Origin: Mallotus nudiflorus
Taxonomy: Eukaryota > Streptophyta > Magnoliopsida > Malpighiales > Euphorbiaceae
Assembly (NCBI GenBank): GCA_947683625.1
Contig: CANTUR010000620.1
Location: 809,500-873,499, forward strand
Direction of reading: 5' to 3'
Length of the DNA: 64,000 nt
The notes beneath the pieces were generated by a model. That model made no database searches. It saw only the letters and a list, made by a program, of their open reading frames with translations, and was not told the DNA's origin. The position numbers were made by a program, and so were the translations under genes. The first letter of the stretch is position 1; each line of letters starts with the position of its first letter. Shown in pieces: positions 11,539-23,213 of the stretch.

Positions 11539-11552
11539 TGGTATCAGAGTGG
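11539..11552 (+). other. Primer-binding site of element A
   Basis: TGGTATCAGAGTGG, four bases after the LTR end TGACA. It fits the complement of the 3' end of plant initiator tRNA-Met, the usual primer of this group. Confidence 0.85.
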
Positions 11553-11576
11553 AGTTCTGTGTCAGGACTTAGTTGT

Positions 11577-11731
11577 GTGAGTCGTGGCCCTAGTTTTCAA
11601 GTTGTGTTTTCTTTTGGTAACTACTGCAGTGAATTAGGTTCGAGTATGTCTTAATAAGTATTCCTTGGTTTAGTTTTCTGCGTTATTCTTCCATTGTCTG
11701 TTTTGTCTGAATCATTCTGTTGTCTTTTCAG
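11577..11731 (+). promoter_or_regulatory. Candidate intron 3 between PBS and gag
   Basis: GTGAGT at 11577-11582 and TTGTCTTTTCAG ending at 11731, two bases before the gag ATG at 11733. The donor is kept in B (minus, near 26910). The B acceptor reads CAT instead of CAG, so it is lost there. Confidence 0.35.
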
Positions 11732-11732
11732 A

Positions 11733-12715
11733 ATGAGGAGGCGAGCACATGTCGCTCCACCGGTCATTGAGGCCGAGGATGATGAGTCTTTTCAGGATGA
11801 GGTTTTACCTCCTGAGCAACCAGTTAGACGTAGAGGTCATGGCAGAGGTAGACCTCGAGGAGCGACAGGTCACCGTAGGCAGAGAGAGTTACTGGACGAG
11901 GAGCCTGTAGAGCCTGAATTTGATATTCTTGTGCCTTCAGTTGTTCAGCCTATTCAGCCTGCCTATCAGCAGGGTATGTCTGACCCTGAGGCAGCTTTGT
12001 TCTATGCCAGAGTCGGTAGGATTACGTTTGATGGGACTTCTGATCCATTAGACTTTCTGCATGCGATCGAGACTAGGACTCAGACTGCTCACACCGAATA
12101 TTAACGGATCATGATCATCGAGTTGTCTATCGAGGGACCAGCCCTAGATTAGTTCATTCAGATGATCCAGCCTTACATGATGACGATGACCTGGGCTCAA
12201 TTCATAGAGCGATTTATGAGGAGATTCTATCTAGAGCCTCTCCATATGAGCTATCGTCTCCGTTTGACTAGCATTTCTTATGGAGATCGATCTGTAGAGG
12301 AGTACACCCGAGAGTTTCTTCAACTGGGTAGATATGCAGAGGATCTGATGCGAGATCAGTATTTCGCAATCACTACCTATGTCACCAGATTAGGTTCAAC
12401 ATTTGCTGGTATGCCTACAACAGGCCTTACTCTGGAGTCTGTGATTGAGTTGGCCAAGGAGATTGAGCTGAGGCTAGTTAGACAGGGAGCGATGCCTGAT
12501 TACTACTAGTTGGGAGTTCAGTCGAGTGGATTGTAGACTACTCCATATTCGAGTTTTCATGTTGGTTCGAGTAGTCATCAGTGAGGTCCGACTCAGCAGA
12601 GTCAGAGACAGTAGCAGCGAGTGCATCGAAGTAGTAGACATGGCCGTGGAGGTCAGCATAGGTCGTTCAGATTCGGGTAAGGTGCTTCGAGCAGCAGTGG
12701 TCGTAGTTCTGGATC
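11733..12715 (+). pseudogene. Gag of element A (broken)
   Basis: Starts MRRRAHVAPPV. I chose this start because the same start is kept in B at 26748. It continues through an Arg-rich segment, RITFDGTSDPLDFLHAIE, the retrotransposon gag core (FIERFMRRFYLEPL, YTREFLQLGRYAEDLMRDQYF) and ELAKEIELRLVRQGAMPDYY. In-frame stops occur at about 12102, 12148, 12508 and 12532. The zinc-knuckle end is not here. It lies on the other strand near 15950-16024 because of the inversion. Gag would build the particle; this copy cannot. Confidence 0.85.
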
Positions 12716-13614
12716 TGAAACTCCACATCTCTGCGCCTAAGATCTGTATAGTTCTTCTGCTTGCTAACTGCAGTCTCTAATCTTCGCTTAATCACAGTGA
12801 CTTTCTCTACAGCATCCTGAACCATCTCAAGTCCAGTCAAAGCTCTTTCACCAATCTCATCCCAACTCAGAGGGGATCTACACTTCCTTCCATACAAAGC
12901 CTCATATGGTGCCATGCCAATACTGCTATGGTAGCTGTTATTATATGCAAACTCTACGAGTGGCAAATGATCAACCCAGCTACCTCCTAAATCCAGAACA
13001 AACATCCTCAACATATCTTCCAGTGTCTGGATCCTCCTCTCAGACTGACCATCTGTCTGAGGATGAAAAGCAGTACTGAAGTCCAACCTAGTGCCCATCG
13101 CTTCTTGCAACTGTTGCCAAAAATGAGAAGTAAACACTGAACCTCTGTCTGACACAATGGACACAGGTACTCCATGAAGGCACATGATATGCTTCATATA
13201 CAGTTTTGCCAATCTAGCTACAGAATAAGTGGCTTTCACAGGCAAGAAATGTGCTGACTTGGTCAACCAGTCTATGATTACCCAGATGGAATCGTATCCA
13301 TCCTTAGAACGAGGTAAACCTACCACAAAATCCATAGCTATCCTTTCCCATTTCCACTAGGGAATAGGAAGAGGCTAAAGCTTCCCAGAAGGCTTCTGAT
13401 GTTTAACTTTCACTTGCTGACACGTCAGGCACTTAGCAACATAATCAGCGACATCCTTCTTCAATCCATCCCACCAGTATAAATCTCTGATACTGTGGTA
13501 CATCTTAGTGACACCCGGATGTACGCTATAGGCTGTAGAATGTGCTTCCTCCAGGATCTCTTCTCTTAAATTATCCACATCAGGAACACACAATCTACCA
13601 ATGATGCACAACAT
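12716..13614 (-). pseudogene. Integrase of element A, core and zinc domain (inverted)
   Basis: Reading on the minus strand, the H2C2 zinc domain (13614-13375) has HPGVTKMYHSIRDLYWW and CLTCQQVK. The core (13335 down) has MDFVVGLP, VSDRGSVFTS and HPQTDGQSERR, giving the D, D, E triad at residues 2, 63 and 99 of that frame. NNSYHSSIGMAPYEALYGRK follows. The two pieces are separated by a stop near 13360. The core frame runs across the left inversion joint into antisense gag. The C-terminal part was left behind at 16027-16450 on the plus strand. Confidence 0.85.
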
Positions 13615-13689
13615 ACCATCATCATCGAGTGTGAAATCAGTGAACTTCCCTGCTCTGACATTCTCTGCAAGCTCTTCTAGAATAGGATC

Positions 13690-14880
13690 TCGACTCTGAG
13701 CTGCTTTAATCCTATCCCTCAGTACAAATCACACCTTAAACTGAGCTAGCAGTCCACCTGATCTACTTATCTTTATCATCAGACCTTGATCCACCAACAG
13801 ATGTAACTCCTAGATCAATGGTCTCCTCTCAACACTGATGTGAGTAAGACTGCCTGAGGACTTCCTACTCAAGGCATCTGCTACCACATTAGCATTACCC
13901 GGATGATATAATATCTCACAGTCATAATCCTTTAACAATTCCAACCATCTCCTCTGCCTTAGATTCAGATCTCGTTGTTGAAAAATGTACTTGAGGCTCT
14001 TGTGATTAGTAAATATCTCATAAGTCACCCCGTACAGATAATGTCTCCAAATCTTTAGAGCAAAGATCACTACAGCCATTTCTAAGTCATGTGTGGGATA
14101 GTTCTACTCATGCTTCTTCAACTGCCTCGAAGCATAGGCTATCACCCTTCCATTCTGCATCAACACATAACCAAGGCCAACTCTAGAGGCATCATAATAA
14201 ATTGTCAACTTGTCCACACTATTAGGCAAAGCTAACATTAGCGCTGTGGTCAACTTCTCCTTCAACAATTGGAAGTTATTCTCATAAGCTTCTGACCACT
14301 CAAATCTGATATTCTTTTGAGTCAAGCGAGTTATAGGGGCTGTAATTCTAGAAAAATCTTGCACAAACTGCCTATAATACCCGGCTAAACCCAGAAAACT
14401 CTGAATCTCTATAATAGAAGTCGGTCTAGGCCACTCAGACACTACTTCAATCTTCTGTGGATCAACCTGGATACCTTCTTTAGACACCACGTGTCCAAGA
14501 AAAGAAACACTCTCCATCCATAAATCACACTTCGAGATTTTAGCATAAAGCTGATGATCTCTCAGTGTCTGTAGTACAATCCTCAAGTGATATACATGCT
14601 CCTCCATACTCCTTGAATAAACCGATATATCATCAATGAAGACTACCACAAACTGATCCACATATGGTATGAATACCCTGTTCATCAGGTCCATAAAAGC
14701 TGCTGGTGCATTAGTCAAACCAAAAGATATCACCAGAAACTCATAATGGCCATATTGAGTGCGGAATGCCGTTTTAGGAACATCGGCTTCACTAATCCGC
14801 AGTTGATGATAACCCGACCTTAGATCAATCTTAGAAAAGAACTGTGCACCCTGTAGCTAATCAAACAAGTCATCTATCCT
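13690..14880 (-). pseudogene. RT and RNase H of element A (inverted)
   Basis: RT has FGLTNAPAAFMDLMNRVF, FVVVFIDDISVYS (catalytic FIDD kept) and the thumb SFLGHVVSKEGIQVDP. RNase H has LTIYYDASRVGLGYVLMQNGRVIAYASRQL (14220-14104) and, after a stop, FALKIWRHYLYGVTYEIFTNHKSLKYIF, ending ADALSRKSSGSL. The stop near 14103 replaces the usual N after KHE. The order with the neighbours is normal on the minus strand, which shows the segment flipped as a block. Confidence 0.85.
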
Positions 14881-15867
14881 CGGGAGAGGATACTTGTTCT
14901 TCACCGTCACCTTATTCAGCTCTCTGTAGTCAATGCACAGTCTCAGGGTACCATCCTTCTTTTTCACAAATAAGACTAGTGCACCCCAAGGAGAAACACT
15001 GGGTCTGATGAAACCCTTATCCAACAACTCTTGCAACTGCTCCTTCAACTCTTTCAACTCTGCAGGAGCCATTCTGTAAGGTGGCATAGATATAGGAGTA
15101 GTACCTGGAACCACATCTATACAGAACTTAATCTCTCTGTGAGGTGGTAAACCTGGCAACTCCTCAGGAAAAACATCAGGAAACTCACAGGCAACAGGAA
15201 CATCCGTGAGTGACAACTTCTCCACTGAAGTATCCCTGACTAATGCTAAATATCCCTGACAACCTTTCCTCAATAACTTCCTAGCCGTAATAGCAGAAAT
15301 AAGATTCTGAGGTGTTGAACTCCTATCACCCATAAACTTAAAATCTTCTTCATCAGGAATTCTGAACGTCACCTCTTTATTCCTGCAATCTACCATAATA
15401 TAGTGCTGAGATAACCAATCCATTCCCAAAATAACATCAAACTCCATCACATCCAACAGAATCAAATCAGCGGGTAATTCTCTATCTCCCACAAGAACTG
15501 GACAACCAGAAAGAACAATATTGGTGTCCAAGGAATCACTTAGAGGAGTGGTAACAGACAAAGGAAAAGCCATCCTCGAAGCTTGCCAATAAGATTTGGA
15601 AGCAAAAACGGGAGAAACAAATGAATGCGTGGCACCCGGATCAAACAAAACCCATGCATCTAGGTAACAGACAGAAATAATACCTGCCATGACTGCATTG
15701 GATGCATAAGCATCCTGCTGAGTGAGATGAAAAACTCCGGCCTGTCCTTGACCTCCCTGCTGACTGGTAGAAGCCTGGCCAACACCTCTGGCACCTCCTC
15801 TAGTACCTCTACCACAACTCTGCTGTGGAACAAGCTGAGTGGAACTCTGATGCTGGGCTGAAGGCAA
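14857..15867 (-). pseudogene. Protease and start of RT of element A (inverted)
   Basis: A 336-residue frame. A Gln/Gly-rich linker is followed by the retropepsin motif LFDPGATHSFVSP near residue 76 (the usual DSGA is DPGA, so the active-site Ser is Pro), VILGMDWLSQH near 150, the linker FPDVFPEELPGLPPHREI, and the RT start GFIRPSVSPWGALVLFVKKKDGTLRLC and DYRELNKVTVKNKYPLPRIDDLFD. It ends at a stop where Q-L is expected. This is the longest intact frame of A. Confidence 0.9.
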
Positions 15868-16024
15868 CTGAAATGGAACTGGTGCAGCACTAGCAATCGA
15901 CTGCTGTGGGAATCATGGAATCTACGACTGCTGGTACCTGGAGTAAGGAATGTCCTGTCTGTCTGCATCTGAAGCATGTCAGTGGTGTCAGATAACACGG
16001 TCCCTGATGGACTCTACCACAGGT
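15868..16024 (-). pseudogene. Gag zinc-knuckle end of element A (inverted)
   Basis: One minus-strand frame gives TCFRCRQTGHS, the CX2CX4H part of the gag knuckle; the final Cys is not found in frame. It is the end of the gag on the plus strand at 11733-12715, separated from it by the inversion. Confidence 0.65.
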
Positions 16025-16026
16025 TT

Positions 16027-16450
16027 GATAAACGATTTTATTTTTTTGAAGGTACCTCTGATGAAGGGTGTGATGAGATTTGGCAGGAAGGGTAAGTTGG
16101 CACCGAGATATATTGGACCGTTTGAGATTCTGGAGAGAGTTGGCACTGTTGCATATCGGTTGGATTTGCCTCCGAGTATGTCACAAGTGAATCCAGTATT
16201 TCATATCTTGATGCTAAGGAAGTATATCTCAAACCCTTCACATGTGTTGCAGCCCGACAGTTTAGAAGTGAGTGAAGATTTGACGTTTATGGAAGAACCT
16301 GTGGCGATCGTTGATTATCAACTTCGACAGTTGTGATCGAAGCAGATCCCGATGGTCAAGGTTCTGTGGCGTAACAACAAAGTTGAGAAGCATACGTGGG
16401 AGATTGAAGCTGAGATGCGAGCTTCTTACCCGTATCTCTTTCCTTCCTGA
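16027..16450 (+). pseudogene. Integrase C-terminus and chromodomain of element A
   Basis: Plus strand: FLKVPLMKGVMRFGRKGKL, RYIGPFEILERVGTVAYRL (the GPY/F module), HILMLRKYI and a chromodomain with KQIPMVKVLWRNNKVEKHTWEIEAEMR. A stop (16334-16336) splits the chromodomain from the module before it. An open frame from 15950 to 16336 runs from antisense gag across the inversion joint into this piece and is a chance fusion. Chromodomains of this group target integration to heterochromatin. Confidence 0.85.
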
Positions 16451-16493
16451 TCTTGTGATCATTTTCTTTCTGGAATTCGGGAACGAATTCTTG

Positions 16494-16507
16494 TAAGAGG
16501 GGAAGAC
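16494..16507 (+). other. Polypurine tract of element A
   Basis: AAGAGGGGAAGAC directly before the 3' LTR; B has AAGGGGGGAAGAC at the equivalent place. Confidence 0.85.
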
Positions 16508-19500
16508 TGTAATACCCCGTGTTTTTTTTTAAATATTTTAATACTGCATCGGGATATGCAGTGTTAATAATTTTATATATAATTATGATATTTTTACGAG
16601 TTGATATGTATTTAAAATTTATTTTAATTATTGTATATTATTTTAAGTGCTTTACGTAAAATCTTCCCGAGAATATTATTTTCGGTGAAATTTTCACGTA
16701 ACTAATTTACTATTAATTATTTTAAACAGATTTACGGACTTGCTTGAGTTCATATATATTTTTAAAATACTAAATAATGTATATATGTGTATTTATTTAT
16801 TTAATTAGGGTTTAATTAATTACCCTAATATTTTATTATTTATTAATTAGTTTTAATATTATTTAATTATTTTTAAGTGTATTAAATTTTAAAATATTAA
16901 ATTATATGTGTGTGGTGTATATTCAATGTGTGTGATTTTATATTATTTTAATATATAGTGTAAAGTATATATATATACATATATACATTTACTATTAAAC
17001 AAAAATTGAAGTTTGAGTTATTTACCATTTTGCCACCCGAAGCTCCTTCTTCCCCGATCACCTCTCTCACGCGAATCCGGCCATTGTAACGCCATTCCCT
17101 TGCTGTCGGTGTGTCTCCCGGCGTGCCACCTCCTTCCCCAGCCTTCCCCACCGCCTGCTGCAGCTGTTTCCAGCGTCGGGAAGCCTGTTTTTAGCCGAAA
17201 AGCCGAAAGTGGAAGCTAATGTCGATCGATGTGATTTCGGCCACCATTTTCGACACCGCTGGTATCTTTCTTCTCCTTGAACTCCTGTGAGTGTGATTCC
17301 AAGATTTGTTTCACTTAAAATGGTCTTGATTTGCTTAGGTTTCGATTTTGGTAATTTGGCCATTTTAGGGTTCTTGATTTTTTTGAACTTTGAATTGATT
17401 GATTCATGAAAAATTCCTTCAAAAATGTTGTTTCTCTTAGCTTAATCTACATGTGTGAATTTTTTTAGAATTTTTGGAGATTATTTTGATTTTTGGGTAT
17501 TTTTGAATATTTTATTATTATTTTCTAATTTTTGAAAATTAATTAAATAAATTATGAAATTGTGTTTTATGATAAATATAGGTGTTGAAATGAATTATAG
17601 GAATTTATTTGGAATTTTTATGAATTTCTATGTATTTATTTTCAATTTATTTAGGTTTATGTAATTTTGGAAAATTAGGTTAATTGTGTTTTTAATTGAA
17701 ATTAATTATCTAATTGAGTTTAATTATTGATATTATTGATAAATATGTTGATAAAATTAATTTTATGCAATTATATTATTTTTGGTGAATTTTAGGAGTA
17801 ATTTTAGTATATTTATATATATATAAGGGCATTTTGGTAATTTTACCCTAAATTGACTAAAAATGTAATTAAATTGGTTTTAATAGTTATTTAAGGTATA
17901 AAAATGATTTGTACAAATGATTTAGTATTTTTAACTAATTAAAACTATTTTTCGTAAACTATTTTCAATTATTTCAATTATATATATAATATACGATAAT
18001 TCTAATTCTGTGTCTATTTTTCGAAGTACATTTCTTTGCAGGGCCGGCTCTACTCTTTAAGTAGAGAGATTTCTATTTTACAGGAGAAGTTTTACCAAAT
18101 TTTTGGTAGAATTCTCGTAAAACATGATGTCCGGTCGAACCCTAATTCTAATTTTGTGTCTAATATTCTAGATCGAGTTTCTAGGATTTTCTGTTAGGTT
18201 TATTCTGATGTCTGTTATTGTTGTTTGTTAGTTGCGTCGAGACCGAGGCCTAGTGGACCAGACCCGTCAGACCTATCTCGAGGAGCGCACAAAGTGTGAG
18301 TTACTATTCTATATATATATGTGCTTTAGGGTGCATGATTTAGAAATGTATGTTATTTTGATTAATTATGCATAAATAATTCATTTGGTATTTAAGTTAT
18401 CTTTAGTTTATATTTGGTATATTTTGGTATATTTTCAAATTATATGCATGTTTTATTAATAAATTATTCTTAAAATGTTTTTATGTATATTGTTGGTATA
18501 TTCTTAGTTTATTTTGTAATTATATTAGATTTATTTGATGTATATATACTCGAAATATATCTGGTTTATTTTTGGTATATTTCTAGTATATATATGGTTT
18601 ATGTTGCAATTTATTTCAAATTCATGCATCATTTACTTTTATGAATGTAACATTATATTTCAATGAAGGATATCAATAGAACGTGCTACCTAGTGGGCAG
18701 CACTAGGACCGAGTACGTACCGGTACGCTTATAGCATTTAGGCTATATTACTAACCATTTTGAGGATATTAATTGAATTTGATTTATCTGATGTGTGATG
18801 TGATTTGGGAGTGTGATTGCTGGAGCTCGGTTGACCAAGTGTCTCGGGATCAATCACACTGACAGTCAGACTGTTGGAGCTTGGTTGACTTAGTGTCTCG
18901 GGGCCAGTCTACTGTCCAAATGGAACAAGTGAATATATTGGAATAAGTGAGCCTGTATGGCTAGAGTGTTGTCTAACACTGTCTTGAGGTTGCAATTTTC
19001 TAGGGTTCTATTTGATCCTTCATAAACAATGATTTTCAACAAATATATAAAATGATTTTTATTGCATTTGTGTGTAATTGCTTGTATACATACATACTAT
19101 ATATACTTTTGACTGTGTGCGTTGACATATAGTATGCATGTATATATATTATAGTAATTTACTCAGTGAGGTCTGACTCCCCTCTGTTGACCATTTTTCA
19201 GGAGAGTCATCTTCATGAGACCTCAGTAGTAGACCTGTACGCCGGATTTGTTCCGCCCCAGCTTCTTTATGTAAACTGCTTATCTGAGTCTTGAGCTTTA
19301 TTTTATAATCTAGACATTGCAATAGTTATAATAAATTGTGGGTTTTATGTATTACATTTGTGTGAGTTATGTATTTTGAGAATTTGAACTGAAACTTATA
19401 TTAAAGGATTTATTCATATATGAGATAAGGATTATTATTTTTATATTTATGATTTTATTTCCGCTGCATTAAGAGTTGTTGTTATTATTATTGCATATTT

Positions 19501-19590
19501 ATTTTATTTTTTAGGCTTGCTACGGGTTTCGGATTCGAAAGAATTCCCGTTCCCTAGCGCTGGTCATGACCCCTGTTTTGGGTCGTGACA
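16508..19590 (+). repeat. 3' LTR of element A
   Basis: TGTAATACCCCG...GGGTCGTGACA, 3083 bp, aligning end to end with 8454-11534 with a few percent differences by eye. It keeps both donor and acceptor pairs, the hairpins and the twin hairpins (about 18813-18915). The short open frames 17013-17219 and 17067-17363 in the GC-rich leader do not match between copies. Confidence 0.9.
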
Positions 19591-22121
19591 TCCAACAGTC
19601 TGACTGTCAGTGTGATTGGCCCCGAGACACTTGGTCAACCGAGCTCCAGCAATCACACTCCCAAATCACATCACACATCAGATAAATCAATTCCAATCAA
19701 TATCCTCAAACTGGTTAGTAATATAGCCTAAATACTATCGGCGTACCGGTACGTACTCGGTCCTAGTGCTGCCCACTAGGTAGCACGTTCTATTGATATC
19801 CTTCATTGAAATATAAAGCATACATTCATAAAAGTAAATGATGCATGAATTTAAATATAATAGCAACAATAACCATATATATACTAGAAATATACCAAAA
19901 GTAAATTAGGAATATTTCGAGTGTATATACGTCAAAGAAATCCAATATAATTACAAAATAAGCTAGAAATATATTTCAAAAACATTTTAAGCATAATTCA
20001 TTAATAAGACATGCATATAGTTTAAAATATACAGAAAATAAACCAAAAATAAACTAAAAATAAACTTAAGTAATATTTAAACCATTTATGTATATTTATC
20101 AAAATAAAACATATATTTCTAAAATCATGCACCCTAGAGCACATATATATAAAATAGTTACTCACACTTAGTGCGCTCCTCGAGATGGATCCGACGGGCC
20201 TGGTCTACTAGGCCTTGGTCTCGGTGTAACTAAACAAATAATAAATAACGGACATCAGAATAAACCTAATAGAAAATTCTAAAAACTCAATCTAGAATAT
20301 TGGACACAGAATCAGAATTAGGGTTCGACCGGACATTACGTTTTACGAGAATTCTATCAAAAATCTGGCAGAACCTCCCTTGTAAAACGGACATCTCTTT
20401 ACTCAAAGAGTAGAGCCGGCCCTGTAAAGAAACACACTTCGAACAACAAACATAGAAACATATCCACAACCCCTCCGTCGGACTCCAAACTACAGTCTAC
20501 CAACTGGGGTCCACAATCACAGAATAATTATGGAAATACCAAAAATGCCCTTGTATCACAGAAATACATTTAATAAGTAGATATTACGTAATTAACTCTA
20601 AAACACATTAAAAACCAATAAAAACTCATTTATTTAGAAAATTCGTATATTATATATATAATTCAAAATAATTCATGAAAAATAGTTTTAATTAATTAAA
20701 AATACTAAATAATTTGTAGAAATCATTTTTATACCTTAAATAACTATTAAAACCAATTTAATTACATTTTTAGTCAATTTATGGTAAAATTACCAAAATA
20801 CCCCTATATATATATAAATATACTAAAATTACTCCAAAAATTCACCAAAAATAATATAATTGTAAAAAATTAATTTTCTCAACATATTTATCAATAATAT
20901 CAATAATTAAACTCAATTAACTAATTAATCTCAATTAAAAACACAATTAACCTAATTTTCCAAAATTACATAAACCTAAATAAATTCAAAATAAATACAT
21001 AGAAATTCATAAAAATTCCAAATAAATTTATATAATTCATTTCAACACCTATATTTATCATAAAACACAAATTAATAATTTATTTCATTAATTTTCAAAA
21101 ATTAGAAATTAATATTAAAATATTCAAAAATACCCAAAAATCAAAATAATCTCCAAAAATTCTAAACAAATTCACACATGTAGATTAAGCTAAGGGGAGA
21201 AAAATTTGTGAAGGAATTTTTCATGAATTAATAAATTCAAAGTTCAAAAAAATCAAGAACCCTAAAATGGCTTAATTACCAAAATTGAAACCTAAGCAAA
21301 TCAAGACCATTTCAAATGAAAAAAAGCTTGGAATCACACTCACCGGAGCTCAAGGAGAAGAAAGAGATTGGTGGTGTCAAAAATGGTGGCCGAAATCATT
21401 GTGAACGACGGTGTGAAAGAATTCGGCTTCTTCGGCCAAAACGAGCTTCCTGACGCTGGAAAGCGGCTCTGCAGGCGGCGGAACGGCTGGAGGAAGGAGG
21501 TGGCATGCCAGGAGGCACACCGATGGTGAGAAAATGGGATGACAGTGGCCGGATCGGTGATGGGAGTGATCGGGAATGAGGGAGGAGGGTGGATGGTAGT
21601 TTTGTAAATAATTCAAACTTTATTTTTTGTTTTAATATTAAATGTATATGTATATATATATATATACTTTACACTATATATTAAAATAATATAAAATCAC
21701 ACACATTAAATATACACCACACACGTATAATTTAATATTTTTAATAATTTATACACTAAAAATAATTAAATAATATTAAAACTAATTAATAAATAATAAA
21801 ATATTACGGTAATTAATTAAACCCTAATTAAATAATTAAGTACACATATATATGTTATTTAGTATTTTAAAAATATATATGAACTCATGCAAATCCGGAA
21901 ATCTATTTAATATAATTAATAATAAATAATTTACATGAAAATTTTCCCAAAAATAGTATTCTTGGGAAAATTTTACGTAAAGCACTTAAAAATAATATAC
22001 AATAATTAAAATAAGTTTTAAATACATATCAACTCGTAAAAATATCATAATTATATATAAAATTATTAACACTGCATATCCCGATACAGTATAAAAATAT
22101 TTAAAAACATGGGATATTACA
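19591..22121 (-). repeat. Element B left (3') LTR, inner part
   Basis: Resumes after element A with TCCAACAGTCTGACTG and ends GGGATATTACA. It matches 27705-30090. It contains the minus-strand copies of the conserved LTR motifs: CCTAGTG hairpin near 19765, donor near 20160, GTAAAACG hairpin near 20337-20410, and GC-rich leader 21355-21600 with donor near 21350. Confidence 0.9.
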
Positions 22122-22136
22122 GTCTTCCCCCCTTAC
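22122..22136 (-). other. Polypurine tract of element B
   Basis: On the minus strand TAAGGGGGGAAGAC directly before TGTAATATCCC of the 3' LTR. Confidence 0.85.
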
Positions 22137-22178
22137 AAGAATTCGTCCTCGAATTCCAAAAAGAATATGATCACAAGA

Positions 22179-23213
22179 TCAGGAAGGAAAGAGATACGGG
22201 TAAGAAGCTCGCATCTCATCTTCAGTCTCCCACGTATGCTCCTCAACTCTGTTGCTACGCCACAGAACCTTGACCATCGGAATCTGCTTCGAACGCAACT
22301 GTCGGACTTGATAATCAACGATCGCCATAGGTTCTTCCACAAACGTCAAATCTTCACTCACTTCTACACTGTCAGGCTGCAACACGTGTGAAGGGTCTGA
22401 GATATACTTCCTCAGCATCGAGATATGAAATACTAGATGCACTTGTGACATACTTGGAGGCAAAGCCAACCGATATGCAATAGTGCCAACTCTCTCCAGA
22501 ATCTCAAACAGTCCGATATATCTCGATGCCAACTTACCCTTCCTGCCAAATCTCATCACACCCTTCATCGGAGATACTTTCAGAAAAACAAAATCTCCGA
22601 CCTGAAACTCCATATCTCTACGCCTAGGATCCGTATAGCTCTTCTGTTTGCTAACTGCGGTCTCTAATCTGTGCTTAATCACAGTGACTTTCTCTGCAGC
22701 ATCCTGAACCATCTCAGGTCCAATCAAAGCTCTTTCACCAATCTCATCGCAACTCAAAGGGGATCTACACTTCCTTCCATACAAAGCCTCATACGGTGCC
22801 ATACCAATACTGCTATGGTAGTTGTTATTATATGCAAACTCTACGAGTGATAAATGATCATCCCAGCTACCTCTCAAATCCAAGACACACATTCTCAACA
22901 TATCTTCCAATGTCTGGATCGTCCTCTCAGACTGACCATCTGTCTGAGGATGAAAAGCAGTACTGAAGTCCAACCTAGTGCCCATCACTTCCTGCAACTT
23001 TTGCCAAAAATGAGAGGTAAACACTGAACCTCTATCTGACACAATGGACACAGGTACTCTATAAAGGCACACGATATGCTTCACATATAGCTTCGCCAAT
23101 CTAGCTACAGAGTAGGTGGCTTTCACAAGCAAGAAATGTGCAGACTTGGTCAACCTATCTATAATCAGCCAGATGGAATCGTATCTATCCTTAGAATGAG
23201 GTAAACCTACCAC
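22179..23213 (-). pseudogene. Integrase core, GPY/F module and chromodomain of element B
   Basis: A 344-residue frame, the longest intact one in B. The first catalytic Asp lies just upstream (LDFVVGLP). The second is D60 in VSDRGSVFTS and the Glu is E96 in TDGQSERTI. NNNYHSSIGMAPYEALYGRK follows, then RYIGLFEILERVG (GPF changed to GLF), then the chromodomain at about residues 285-344 with SKQIPMVKVLWRSNRVEEHTW and MRASYPYLFPS at the end. The start shown is simply the first Met; the natural protein is a polyprotein. It lies next to the PPT and LTR. Confidence 0.9.

Larger units (their letters stand above)
12716..16026 (-). other. Inverted internal segment of element A
   Basis: Compared with B, this stretch is flipped. 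The left junction joins gag GTTCTGGATC to the reverse of integrase (tgaaactcc). The right junction joins the reverse of the gag zinc-knuckle region (ctctaccacagg) to integrase gattttattttt. About 20 bases of gag and a few of integrase are missing at the joints, and a short filler (ttgataaac) is present at the right joint. Confidence 0.8.
8454..19590 (+). mobile_element. Ty3/gypsy chromovirus A, with internal inversion
   Basis: Plus-strand element with two nearly identical LTRs of 3081 bp (8454-11534) and 3083 bp (16508-19590), starting TGTAATA and ending GGGTCGTGACA. Flanks TCCAG (8449-8453) and TCCAA (19591-19595) are the target duplication inside the LTR of B. The PBS is at 11539-11552 and the PPT at 16494-16507. 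The 5' gag and the 3' integrase tail are on the plus strand, but everything between about 12716 and 16026 is inverted. Because it interrupts B it is the youngest full element in the nest. Confidence 0.9.

Noticed and set aside
12474..12780. Two frames, plus and minus, across the left inversion joint of A
   Set aside because: Shadows of gag and chance read-through of the joint.
15950..16336. 128-residue plus-strand frame, looks like a fused protein
   Set aside because: The first 25 residues are antisense gag; only the integrase tail is real. It is a by-product of the inversion.
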